Assembly (NCBI RefSeq): GCF_900107975.1
Contig: NZ_FNVF01000001.1
Location: 935,237 to 999,236, forward strand
DNA: 64,000 nucleotides
Direction of reading: 5' to 3'
Source: Paenibacillus sp. UNC499MF
Lineage (GTDB): Bacteria; Bacillota; Bacilli; Paenibacillales; NBRC-103111
The notes under the pieces were generated by a model. The model was not told the origin of the DNA, searched no databases, and saw nothing but the letters and a program-made list of their open reading frames with translations. Below, piece after piece: positions 33,148 through 41,754 of this stretch. Positions within the stretch are counted from its first letter, which is position 1, and each line of letters starts with the position of its first letter. A program made the translations under genes and the position numbers.

Positions 33148-34005
33148 ATGCTTTCGGCGAGTACCCGAAACAAATTTATGAACGGCGGGCGGACGGGGAG
33201 CACAACTTCGGCCCGAAAATCACGCCGGGGAACTCTTCTTGCGGCCAACCGGCTCATCGGATTCCTGCTTCCTCTGAGTCTGCTTGCCGGCTGGCAGATT
33301 GCCGGATCCGCCGGATGGCTGAATCCGATCCTCCTGCCGTCCCCTTTCGATATACTCGGAGAATTCGGGACGATGCTGGCCAGCGGGGAACTGTTCCGCA
33401 ACCTGGGAGTCTCGGCATGGAGAGTGCTGTGCGGCTTTCTGATGGGAGGAAGCCTTGGGCTTGCGGCGGGGCTGTGGGTCGGATTTTCATACAAGGCGGA
33501 AAGACTCCTGAATCCCACGCTGCAAATGCTGCGCACGCTGCCGCATCTGGCGATCGCGCCGTTGTTTATTCTCTGGTTCGGCTTTGGAGAGGAATCCAAA
33601 CTGCTTCTGATTGCGAAAGGATCTTTTTTTCCGCTGTACATTCAAACCTTCCTGGGCATACGTTCGGTGGACAATAAATGGTTCGACGTGGCGAGGGTGC
33701 TTGAGTTCAGCCGTTTTCAGATGATTGCCAAGCTGATTATGCCCGCATCTCTGCCCAACATTCTGCTCGGCACCCGGCTGTCGCTCGGCGTGGCGTGGCT
33801 GGGGCTCGTTGTCGCCGAGATGATGGGCTCCAGCACAGGCATCGGATTTATGATCAATGATGCCAGGTCCATGTCGCTAACGACGGTTATGTTCGTCGGC
33901 ATTATCGTATTTGCGGTAATGGGCAAGCTGTCCGACTCGCTTGTTCTCCTGGCCGAACGCAGGCTGCTCCGCTGGAGAGACAGCTTCTCGGGAGAGGGGG
34001 GATGA
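33148..34005 (+). CDS. SsuC-like ABC transporter permease (first)
   Basis: A 285-residue BPD_transp_1 permease with six helices, an extended basic N-terminus and an EAA-type loop (LRTLPHLAIAPLFILWFGFG; EFSRFQMIAKLIMPASLP). It is of the sulfonate/nitrate/taurine class. Its stop overlaps the ATG of a second, similar permease. No ATPase gene is found in the operon. Confidence 0.88.
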   Translation: MLSASTRNKFMNGGRTGSTTSARKSRRGTLLAANRLIGFLLPLSLLAGWQIAGSAGWLNPILLPSPFDILGEFGTMLASGELFRNLGVSAWRVLCGFLMGGSLGLAAGLWVGFSYKAERLLNPTLQMLRTLPHLAIAPLFILWFGFGEESKLLLIAKGSFFPLYIQTFLGIRSVDNKWFDVARVLEFSRFQMIAKLIMPASLPNILLGTRLSLGVAWLGLVVAEMMGSSTGIGFMINDARSMSLTTVMFVGIIVFAVMGKLSDSLVLLAERRLLRWRDSFSGEGG

Positions 34006-34868
34006 GCGTGGCGAAATCCGTATCCGTTAAAAACCCTGCCGCAACGCTCCGGGGCAAGGCGGCTCCGGACGCGTACGGCAGGACGGCCAGAGACTTGGGC
34101 TGGCTCGGTGTATTCCCGTCCTGGACGCACGGGCTGCTTGTTCCGTTCGTCCTGCTGGCGTTATGGCAGACGGCCGCTATGAGCGGACTGGTCGGCAAGG
34201 AGCAGCTGCCGGCGCCCTCGGACATTGCCCGGCGCTTCGCCGAGCTTGGCCTGAGCGGCGAATTGCTGGAGCATATCGGCGTGAGCTTCATCCGGGCCGC
34301 AAGCGGATTCGGGCTTGGGGCGCTTGCCGGACTTCTCGCCGGACTATTCACCGGAATCGGCAAAATGATCGAACGGACGCTGGACCCTTCGCTTCAAATG
34401 CTGAGGACGGTGCCGCTCCTTGCCTTGATTCCGCTGTTTATCCTGTGGTTCGGAATCGGGGAATTCAGCAAAATTCTGATGATTTCGCTTGCCGCTTTTT
34501 TCCCGGTTTACCTCAATACGTTCACAGGAATCCGGGGCGTGGATTCCAAGCTCTATGAGGTGACCCGCATTTTACAGTATTCGCGCACCCGGCAGCTGAC
34601 GAAACTTATAATCCCTTCCGCACTGCCCTATATTTTGCTGGGTCTGCGTCTGGCTATGGGCGTTTCGTGGCTTGTACTCGTTTTCGCGGAACTGATGGGA
34701 ACAAGCGCGGGCATCGGATACATGATCGAGGACGCCCGGACGTATTCGAACACGGATATCGTATTCGTGGGGATTATCCTGTTCGCGCTCGTCGGTTCTT
34801 TATCGGACCTCGCGGTCCATGCGCTGGAGAAACGCTGGCTGGGCTGGCGGGATACGTTCAAGGGTTGA
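34002..34868 (+). CDS. SsuC-like ABC transporter permease (second)
   Basis: A 288-residue permease clearly paralogous to the preceding one (LQMLRTVPLLALIPLFILWF and the later LGLRLAMGVSWLVLVFAEL align throughout). The two overlap by four bases (ATGA). Canonical Ssu systems have one permease gene, so a heterodimeric channel is likely. The ATPase must come from elsewhere. Confidence 0.88.
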   Translation: MSVAKSVSVKNPAATLRGKAAPDAYGRTARDLGWLGVFPSWTHGLLVPFVLLALWQTAAMSGLVGKEQLPAPSDIARRFAELGLSGELLEHIGVSFIRAASGFGLGALAGLLAGLFTGIGKMIERTLDPSLQMLRTVPLLALIPLFILWFGIGEFSKILMISLAAFFPVYLNTFTGIRGVDSKLYEVTRILQYSRTRQLTKLIIPSALPYILLGLRLAMGVSWLVLVFAELMGTSAGIGYMIEDARTYSNTDIVFVGIILFALVGSLSDLAVHALEKRWLGWRDTFKG

Positions 34869-34901
34869 ACGGAACAGATGATTAGAGGAGGTTAAAAGCC
34901 G

Positions 34902-36260
34902 ATGTCCAAACGCACGGACCAGCTCCATCTGGGAGCTTTCATTTATTATGCCGGCCATCATCATGCGGGCTGGCGCCATCCGGAATCCGGGGTGGAGGGC
35001 ATGTACGATTTCGACTTGTACCGCTCCATCGCCGAAACGGCCGAACGCGGCAAGTTCGACATGATTTTTTTCGCGGATTTATTGTATGTGCAGCATGTGG
35101 ATATGGCGGCTTCGGGGATGCTGGACCCCATAACGCTGCTGTCGGCTCTGGCCGCCGTTACGAAACGGATCGGCCTTACCGCGACCGTATCCACCACCTA
35201 TAATCATCCTTACAATGTGGCACGGAAGTTCGCGTCGCTCGACTATATCAGCAAGGGGAGGGCGGGCTGGAACATCGTGACTTCCCAGCTCGATATCGAA
35301 GCCCATAACTACGGTCTGCCGAAGCATCCCGATCATGCGCTTCGCTACGAAATGGCCGAGGAATTCGTCGAAGCGGTCACCCGGCTGTGGGACAGCTGGG
35401 AAGACGACGCGCTTGTGCTGGACCGGGAAGCGGGGATCTATGCCGATCCGGGCAAAGTGAAGGCGGTCGATTACCGGGGAAAATGGTTCTCCAGCAAAGG
35501 CCCGCTGAACGTTCCGCGCCCGCCGCAGGGGAATCCGGTCCTGATCCAGGCGGGCTCATCCCCGCAGGGACAGGAATTCGCTTCCCGTTACGGCGAGGTC
35601 ATTTTCACCGCGCAGCAGTCGCTGGAGGCGGCCAAAACGTTCTATGCCGCCGTCAACGGCAGGCTGTCCGGAGCGGGCCGAAAGCCGGGCAGCCTGAAAA
35701 TTATGCCGGGGATCTCGCCGATTCTCGGATCGACGGTAGAAGAAGCCCGGCGGAAAGAGCGGGAGCTGACGGATCTAATTCCGGCCGAGCTTGCCGTCAT
35801 GGCTCTGTCGGGCATGGTCAGCCACGATCTGTCGGCATATCCGCCCGACGGTCCGCTGCCGGATATTCCCGATCCGGTGGAGAAATCCAACGGGATGAAA
35901 AGCCGCGTCCAGCTTATTATGGATACCGCCCGTACCGAAGGGCTCTCCATCCGGGAGCTGGGGCAGAGGATTCTGGGCGCCCGGGGGCACTTGCAGTACG
36001 TCGGCACGCCGGAAGGGCTTGCGGACCTCATGGAACAGTGGTTCCAGGAGAAGGCATGCGACGGCTTCAACGTCATGGGGCCGGTCCTGCCGGGAGACCT
36101 GGAGACGTTTACCGATGAGGTGGTCCCGATTCTGCAGCGCCGAGGGCTGTTCCGTACGGAATACAGCGGAACCACACTGCGGGATCACTTGGGCCTGGAG
36201 CGGGCGGAAGCCGGACATTTCGGCAGACGTGATGCGGCGAAGGCCGGCGTGAACGGATAG
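34902..36260 (+). CDS. FMN-dependent monooxygenase, NtaA/SnaA/DszA (YtnJ-like) family
   Basis: A 452-residue bacterial-luciferase-like monooxygenase. The N-terminal LHLGAFIYYAGHHHAGWRHP, FFADLLYVQ and TYNHPYNVARKFASLDYIS, and the late NVMGPVLPGDLETFTDEVVP, are hallmarks of the NtaA/SnaA/DszA subgroup. Such enzymes use reduced FMN and oxygen to break C-N or C-S bonds of imported compounds; the Bacillus YtnJ (CmoJ) is a sulfur-source enzyme. The operon context suggests C-S cleavage of an organosulfur nutrient. No flavin reductase gene is present nearby. Confidence 0.9.
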   Translation: MSKRTDQLHLGAFIYYAGHHHAGWRHPESGVEGMYDFDLYRSIAETAERGKFDMIFFADLLYVQHVDMAASGMLDPITLLSALAAVTKRIGLTATVSTTYNHPYNVARKFASLDYISKGRAGWNIVTSQLDIEAHNYGLPKHPDHALRYEMAEEFVEAVTRLWDSWEDDALVLDREAGIYADPGKVKAVDYRGKWFSSKGPLNVPRPPQGNPVLIQAGSSPQGQEFASRYGEVIFTAQQSLEAAKTFYAAVNGRLSGAGRKPGSLKIMPGISPILGSTVEEARRKERELTDLIPAELAVMALSGMVSHDLSAYPPDGPLPDIPDPVEKSNGMKSRVQLIMDTARTEGLSIRELGQRILGARGHLQYVGTPEGLADLMEQWFQEKACDGFNVMGPVLPGDLETFTDEVVPILQRRGLFRTEYSGTTLRDHLGLERAEAGHFGRRDAAKAGVNG

Positions 36261-36299
36261 GAAGAAGCCGTCCTCCCTCCGAAGTGCCGGCATTCCTGT

Positions 36300-36335
36300 T
36301 AAAGGCCGTTTTCCTGTTGCGGGAAACGGCTTTTA
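36300..36335 (+). terminator. Terminator of the sulfonate-type operon
   Basis: AAAGGCCGTTTTCC pairs with GGGAAACGGCTTTT around TGTTGC, with one mismatch. Confidence 0.75.
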
Positions 36336-36523
36336 AATTGGCATAAAATCAGGTTCTTCTATAAAAGGCATTAAAAACCTCAATAGATAAAAATTACATA
36401 TTTCTGTTAAAATGAAAGGGATCCACCCATTTTACTTGAAAGGTGATAGAAAAGTTTGCCGGCGGAAGCGGTGAACCACGGATTTCGGTGTGACAAAACG
36501 AGAGAGAAGGATGGGAGAAAACC

Positions 36524-38140
36524 ATGAAAAAATTGACTTACCTGACGACGGCGGCTTTTCTGGGACTGAGCCTGATCGGCGGTTTCGGCGTTCCTGCGGC
36601 AGAGGCGGCTCAAACGGCGTCCACGACTACCCCCAAAAATGTGGCGGCGGGAGGCTCCGTAACGGCAAGCGGCGAATATGCGCCGACCCAGACCAAGGAA
36701 AGCGCATTCGACCAGTCTCTGTATTCAAAATGGCTTACGTTCAGTTCCACAGGCTGGATTCAAGTCAAACTAGACACCGCGAAGACGGTCACCTCTTACA
36801 CGATTACGGCCGCTGAAGATTTTCCCGAAAGAGACCCGAAAAACTGGGTGCTCAAAGGCTCCAATGACGGATTGACGTGGACCGAGCTCGATACCCGGCA
36901 AAATGAAGATTTTACATACCGTCATCAGACAAAATCTTACTCGTTAGCGAACGCGTCCTCTTTTAAATATTTTAAATTAGACGGCATTACAAACCATTCG
37001 GGCGGAATCCTCCAGATCTCTGAAATCAAATTATTCGATGGCTCCGTCGATACGTGGACCACAATTAAGCCCACCGTTACGGCCAGCGCTGAAAATACGC
37101 CTAGCGAAGGCAAAGATAATCTGGTAGACGGAACCAGCGTGACCAAATGGCTGACATTCAATGCCACGGGCTGGCTGAAGTTCGATTTCGGCAAACCGGT
37201 CACGATCGACGGCTATGCGCTTTCGGCCGCCAACGATTTTGCCGAACGCGATCCCAAGAGCTGGGTGCTTCAGGGGTCCAACGATAACACCACATGGACG
37301 AACCTGGATACCAAGAGCGATGAATCGTTCAGACTCCGGCATCAGCGGAATCATTACGTTCTGAACGGCAACAACACCGCTTACCAATACTACCGGCTGA
37401 ACGATATTACCAATCACAGCGGGGGCATCCTGCAGCTCGGTGAAGTCGAATTCTCGCGCAAGGATGACATTTGGCATGCGGTGAACCCGGTCATCGAGGT
37501 TCAAAATCTTGACGCCGCAGGCAACGGACAACTGTTCGACCAGGCGCTGCCTAATGCGACCGACGATATCCGGGTTATCGTGCGCAAAGTAAATGAACTG
37601 CTGTACAACAATCCAAGCGAGGCTCAGGGCGGTGTGCAGAAAATCAAGGTCACGATCGAAGACGTTCCCGGAGTGGCATGGGCGTCGGGCGACCACATCC
37701 AGAAAACGGTCGGCTTCAGCTCCCGGTTTTTGCGTGATATCGCAAACATGCCGGACAAGTCCGTGCGTGACGAAATTCTCGGCGTCCTGTACCACGAGCT
37801 GACTCACTGCTACCAGTTCGACGACAACCGGTATGCCGACAAAAGCGTCGGCGGTCTCAGCTACATGGTCGAGGGTCTGGCCGATACGGTCCGGTTCACG
37901 GTCGGTTATCATAACCGCTACAGCATGACCAAGGGGGGAACGTGGCAGGACGGCTACGGCATTACGGGCAACTTCTTCCGCTGGATCGAGGAAACGAAAA
38001 AGCCCGGATTTGTCCGCCAGCTTAACGCGAGCCTGACCCCGTTCGACGGTCAGGACTGGACGGAAGGCAAAATCCAGGAGCTGACAGGCACGAACGTAAA
38101 TACGCTATGGACGGAATATCAGGCGACGCTTCCCAACTAA
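36524..38140 (+). CDS. Secreted zinc peptidase with two F5/8C-like domains (basic secretory protein family)
   Basis: The 538-residue precursor has a signal peptide (MKKLTYLTTAAFLGLSLIGG, cleavage after AEA around residue 29), two tandem discoidin-like domains (about 35-172 and 180-318, each ending ILQ-x-x-E) and a C-terminal domain of the plant/bacterial basic secretory protein family. The domain holds HELTH at 424-428 followed by CYQFDD, a zincin site. The two F5/8C repeats are clearly homologous to each other (both contain KWLTF and FPERDPKNWVL- or FAERDPKSWVL-type strands) and probably bind carbohydrate. The likely role is an extracellular or wall-bound protease. A terminator follows. Confidence 0.88.
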   Translation: MKKLTYLTTAAFLGLSLIGGFGVPAAEAAQTASTTTPKNVAAGGSVTASGEYAPTQTKESAFDQSLYSKWLTFSSTGWIQVKLDTAKTVTSYTITAAEDFPERDPKNWVLKGSNDGLTWTELDTRQNEDFTYRHQTKSYSLANASSFKYFKLDGITNHSGGILQISEIKLFDGSVDTWTTIKPTVTASAENTPSEGKDNLVDGTSVTKWLTFNATGWLKFDFGKPVTIDGYALSAANDFAERDPKSWVLQGSNDNTTWTNLDTKSDESFRLRHQRNHYVLNGNNTAYQYYRLNDITNHSGGILQLGEVEFSRKDDIWHAVNPVIEVQNLDAAGNGQLFDQALPNATDDIRVIVRKVNELLYNNPSEAQGGVQKIKVTIEDVPGVAWASGDHIQKTVGFSSRFLRDIANMPDKSVRDEILGVLYHELTHCYQFDDNRYADKSVGGLSYMVEGLADTVRFTVGYHNRYSMTKGGTWQDGYGITGNFFRWIEETKKPGFVRQLNASLTPFDGQDWTEGKIQELTGTNVNTLWTEYQATLPN

Positions 38141-38161
38141 GCGTTGAATATATTCCATTTG

Positions 38162-38196
38162 GAAAGGCTGCCGGAAAACCGGCAGCCTTTCTTTCT
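38162..38196 (+). terminator. Terminator after the secreted peptidase gene
   Basis: GAAAGGCTGCCGG pairs with CCGGCAGCCTTTC around AAAA, then a T-rich tail. Confidence 0.88.
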
Positions 38197-38810
38197 TGGC
38201 ACAAGCGCGTCGCTCTTAGGAGGGGAAAAAACCGTCCGAATGCAGATGATGACCGCAGATGGACAACCGCCCGGGGCGGACTCTGCAAAGCGAGGGAGGA
38301 CGGATATGTTCTCGGGACCCGCGTTAACAGGGACAAAACGCCCGGCATCCTGGAAAGAGGAAGCTCCTGCCGCCGCAGGCCATTTTATAAAACACACATC
38401 CATTTACGAGGGATTTGTGTTTTTTATTTTGAAGAAAATAATTTTTACTTTATTGGTTTAAAAAGAAAATAAACATTTGTGTCATGTTCTTGTATAATAT
38501 GTAATATGAGGTATAATATGAGGTGTATTTTCGGCCGTATGCACCCGGTTCCACGTTCCAGCCGAATAGCTGTGGCCATGCAGCTTATGTACCGGCTGTT
38601 TTGAAATCGCTTACGCATACAGCCGTGATCGTAAAGAGGCGCGCACGCTTTAATGCAGCAGGCCGCTTACCTGTGAAAGGAGGAGGATGCAGGGGTATCG
38701 CAGGAATGATCCTACCGCTGCCCGTTCATGATCCAGCTTAACCCGGTCCCAGAGCCGGCATTTGTTAAAACGGTTTCATTTTCATTGCCCATTAAAAGGA
38801 GGAATTTATA
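38197..38810 (+). promoter_or_regulatory. Long non-coding region with the second LPMO promoter and leader
   Basis: No supported gene is found in these 614 bases. A terminator-like hairpin with T-run (ACACA/TGTGT arms) lies at 38389-38427. Two TATAAT boxes at 38493-38498 and 38512-38517 are each followed by ATGAGGT; after the second comes ATGAGGTG, the same arrangement as at the first LPMO gene. The leader would be about 290 bases and contains a CGGCTGT/ACAGCCG hairpin (38593-38625). Confidence 0.5.
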
Positions 38811-39860
38811 GTGACCACTCGTTTGCCCTATCAAGGGATGATCAAGATGCTTGCGGCCGGAGCCATGATGCTCGTGCTGTCCATCGCCATGCTTCTTCTG
38901 CTGGAAAACAAAGCTTCCGCTCACGGGTATGTCAGCAACCCGTCCAGCCGTGCGGCTCTTTGCGCAAGCGGAGTGAACAAAAACTGCGGTCTCATTATTT
39001 ACGAGCCCTACAGCCTGGAAGCGCTCAAAGGCTTCCCTGCTGCCGGACCTGCCGACGGTAAAATCGCAAGCGCGAACGGCCTGTTCGCACCGCTCGACGA
39101 GCAGTCGTCCACCCGCTGGACGAAAGTAAACCTCAGCCCGGGCCCGACGACTTTCAACTGGACGCTGAAAGTTCCGCATGCCACTTCCGCCTGGAAATAT
39201 TACATTACGAAGCAGGACTGGAATCCGAACGCGCCTCTGACCCGCGCTTCCTTCGACCTGACGCCTTTCTGCAACGTGCCGTACAAGGGACAGCCTTCCG
39301 GTTCGTACTCCGACACGTGTAACGTTCCAAGCAGAACAGGCTATCAAGTTATCCTGGCCGTATGGGAAATCGCAGATACGGCAAACGCTTTCTATAACGT
39401 AATCGACGTAAACTTCGGCGGTTCCCCGGGTACTCCCGACACGTCCGCTCCGACTGCGCCTGCAGGCCTGACGGCTTCCAATGTTGCCGCTACAAGCGCT
39501 ACCGTATCCTGGACGGCATCTTCCGACAATGTCGGTGTAGCCGGCTACCGGATCTACAACGGTTCCACTCAAATCGGCACGACCAGCGGAGCGCTCAGCT
39601 TCAACCTGACGGGGCTGACGGCAAATACGGCCTACGCGATTACGGTCAAAGCAGTTGACGCAGCCGGCAATGTATCGGCAGCAAGCAACACCGCCAGCTT
39701 CACGACCGTCGCAGGCACGACTTACCCGGCCTGGAACGCTTCGACTGCTTACCCTGGTGGAAGCAAAGTTACGCACAACGGCGTGAACTACGAAGCCAAA
39801 TGGTGGACGCAAGGCGAAACACCAAGCAGCAGCTCCGGCGTTTGGAAAGTAATTGCATAA
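38811..39860 (+). CDS. Secreted AA10 lytic polysaccharide monooxygenase with FnIII and CBM5/12 (second)
   Basis: A 349-residue precursor whose signal peptide ends ...NKASA at residue 37, leaving His38 (HGYVSNP) as the mature N-terminus and first copper ligand; His123 in VPHATSAW is the second. Domains: AA10 (38-205), FnIII (about 210-300), CBM5/12 (about 305-349, AKWWTQG). The architecture is identical to the gene at 2319, but the linkers, the signal peptide and one disulfide region (LTPFCNVPYKGQPS) differ, so the pair are diverged paralogues. The start is a GTG nine bases after AGGAGG. Confidence 0.95.
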   Translation: MTTRLPYQGMIKMLAAGAMMLVLSIAMLLLLENKASAHGYVSNPSSRAALCASGVNKNCGLIIYEPYSLEALKGFPAAGPADGKIASANGLFAPLDEQSSTRWTKVNLSPGPTTFNWTLKVPHATSAWKYYITKQDWNPNAPLTRASFDLTPFCNVPYKGQPSGSYSDTCNVPSRTGYQVILAVWEIADTANAFYNVIDVNFGGSPGTPDTSAPTAPAGLTASNVAATSATVSWTASSDNVGVAGYRIYNGSTQIGTTSGALSFNLTGLTANTAYAITVKAVDAAGNVSAASNTASFTTVAGTTYPAWNASTAYPGGSKVTHNGVNYEAKWWTQGETPSSSSGVWKVIA

Positions 39861-39885
39861 CAGCCGCCGCTGATCGATCGATCCA

Positions 39886-39920
39886 AGATGACTTCCGGGT
39901 ATTCGGAAGTCATCTTTTTT
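39886..39920 (+). terminator. Terminator of the second LPMO gene
   Basis: AGATGACTTCCG pairs perfectly with CGGAAGTCATCT around GGTATT, then TTTTTT. Confidence 0.92.
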
Positions 39921-40014
39921 GTCGTGGGAGCACTTAAACTTAACTTATAGGGGCTGTTGTATGCAAGTATGAGGCAAGCCCTATACCGCAGGCACCCTGC
40001 CCGGATGACATGAG

Positions 40015-40050
40015 AAGCCCGGCCGTTCATCGGGATGAACGGCCGGGCTT
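40015..40050. repeat. Perfect 16-bp inverted repeat without T-run
   Basis: AAGCCCGGCCGTTCAT and ATGAACGGCCGGGCTT are perfect inverted arms around CGGG. Neither strand has a T-run after it, so it is not a standard terminator. The rest of 39921-40234 shows nothing recognisable. Confidence 0.8.
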
Positions 40051-40234
40051 AGTCGTTTCCCGCCATAGGGTAAACCGGCGGGGGCATAATTGCGGGTCCG
40101 GGAGCGCCGCTGCGGGGGTGTTTTCACGTTTGGCGCCCCGCTGTCCCGTTGTCTTTCCGCACCGCGCGAAGCTCCCGGCGCGCGGTGCCCGGCGTTACAT
40201 GAGGGTAGTCGTTGCCGCTGTCCAAGCGGCAGGA

Positions 40235-41305
40235 TTAGGAGCGGATAACCGATACACTGTCACCGCTGCTGTTGGTCACATACACCCGGTGCGATTTGGA
40301 ATTCACTTTGAGATCCGACGGCCGGCCGCCGACCGTAAGGGTGGCAATCACCTTGTTCTTGAAACCGCTGATGACCGAAACGGTTCCTCTCGATAAATTC
40401 GGTGAAGCGTTGACGACGTAAACGCGGTTCTTTTTTGAATCGATGCCCAGGACGGACGGCTGGCTGCCGACTCCGATCGTGTCGATCACTTTCAGTTTTT
40501 TTCCGCTGATGACGGAAACCGTATTGGCGTTCGAATTTGCGGTATAGATCCGGTTGGTTCGGATGTTGACTTTGATATCGGCAGGAAATGCGCCGACACG
40601 GATCGTTTTAATGACTTTATTCGTTTTTCCATGGATGACTGAGACGGAGCCGCTGTTCGTATTCGCGACATAGATCAGGTTGGTCACGGGATTTATCGCG
40701 ATATTATCGGGCCCTGTGCCTACTTTAACCGTAGCGATGACTTTATTGAGGCTTCCGTTAATGACGGAAACGGTGCCGGCGCTGTTGTTCGACACATAAA
40801 TCCGGTTGGTAAACGGATTGACGGCCGCGAAAAACGGCGTGTCGCCCACTTTAACGGTTGTGACGATTTTGTTGGTCCGGCCGTTGATTACGGTAACCGA
40901 GTCGCTGCCCGCATTGACGGCATACACCCGGCCGGTTGCGAGATTCAAGGCGATATCCGCGCCGTCCTTGCCGACGTTAACGGAAGAAACAAGCCGGTTC
41001 GTGACGCCGTTCACCAGACTCACGCTTCCGGTAAATCCGCGCGGATTTGACGTTACCGCCGTATTTAATGTGTGAATGCGGTTTTTGCGGGTATTGACCA
41101 CCAGATAATTCGGGGCGTTATCGATAGGGATTGTTTTGATGACACGATTTGTAAGGCCGTTGATGACAGCCAGCGCATCCAGACTCCGGGTTACATATAC
41201 CCGGTTCGTTTTACGGTTAACGGCCACGTGCAGGGGAGAATTGACAGGGATTGTAGCAATGACTTTCGGTAATTTTTTTCTCCGGTGAGGGATTGCTTTA
41301 AGCAT
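40235..41305 (-). CDS. YVTN-repeat beta-propeller protein
   Basis: A 356-residue protein made almost entirely of about eight 42-residue YVTN-type repeats (NRVYVTN-, VSVINGxTNKVIxTI-, VGxxPxxIAVN- patterns) that would close into a beta-propeller. The repeats are well conserved, especially TNRIYVSNNSAGTVSVINGS. There is no clear signal peptide; the N-terminus MLKAIPHRRKKLPKVIAT is basic and polar, so it may be cytosolic or exported by another route. The start has a weak, somewhat distant ribosome site. Function unknown; such propellers often bind proteins or polysaccharides. Confidence 0.88.
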   Translation of the reverse strand: MLKAIPHRRKKLPKVIATIPVNSPLHVAVNRKTNRVYVTRSLDALAVINGLTNRVIKTIPIDNAPNYLVVNTRKNRIHTLNTAVTSNPRGFTGSVSLVNGVTNRLVSSVNVGKDGADIALNLATGRVYAVNAGSDSVTVINGRTNKIVTTVKVGDTPFFAAVNPFTNRIYVSNNSAGTVSVINGSLNKVIATVKVGTGPDNIAINPVTNLIYVANTNSGSVSVIHGKTNKVIKTIRVGAFPADIKVNIRTNRIYTANSNANTVSVISGKKLKVIDTIGVGSQPSVLGIDSKKNRVYVVNASPNLSRGTVSVISGFKNKVIATLTVGGRPSDLKVNSKSHRVYVTNSSGDSVSVIRS

Positions 41306-41754
41306 GGATCGCAGTCCTGCCTTTCTATAGGGAACTACGACACTTTATTCAAGATCAAGACGGCTGCTTATGCATATGCCCATAGGGGAAGCTGTCAAGC
41401 TTGACTTTTTGCGGAGGTTTGACCGATTTTCAGGGGTTAACAAAGTGAAGCGGATACGACCCTAAGGGCGGCAAAAAAAGAAAGAGAGAAGCTAAGGCAG
41501 GTCCGATCCGCTTCAAAAGCCTGGCGGCTGCGGAAGGCCGCGACGAGCGGTTTTTTTGCCTTTTAGTCAAGTCTGGAAGAGAAGACGGAAGCCTGTACGG
41601 GTCCTTTCACAGAAAAATTTCAGGATGCGGGAGCGGAAGGCGGGAAGTAAAGAAGTGTATATAAAAGTCAGAAGTTATCTCTTTTATTGGAAAGGCGTGT
41701 CTCTTAAGGTTACAGTGTAGGCGCTTTCATAATCATTATTTTAGGAGGGAAATT
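41306..41754. promoter_or_regulatory. Divergent intergenic region, mostly unexplained
   Basis: 449 bases between the propeller gene and the DUF4855 gene. CCGC-GACGA-GCGG at 41538-41550 is followed by seven T and could end a short transcript. AGGAGG lies before the DUF4855 start. I see no gene or known riboswitch. Confidence 0.4.

Noticed and set aside
41380-41560. c-di-GMP or c-di-AMP riboswitch upstream of the DUF4855 gene
   Set aside because: The required conserved core strings are absent despite G-rich stretches.
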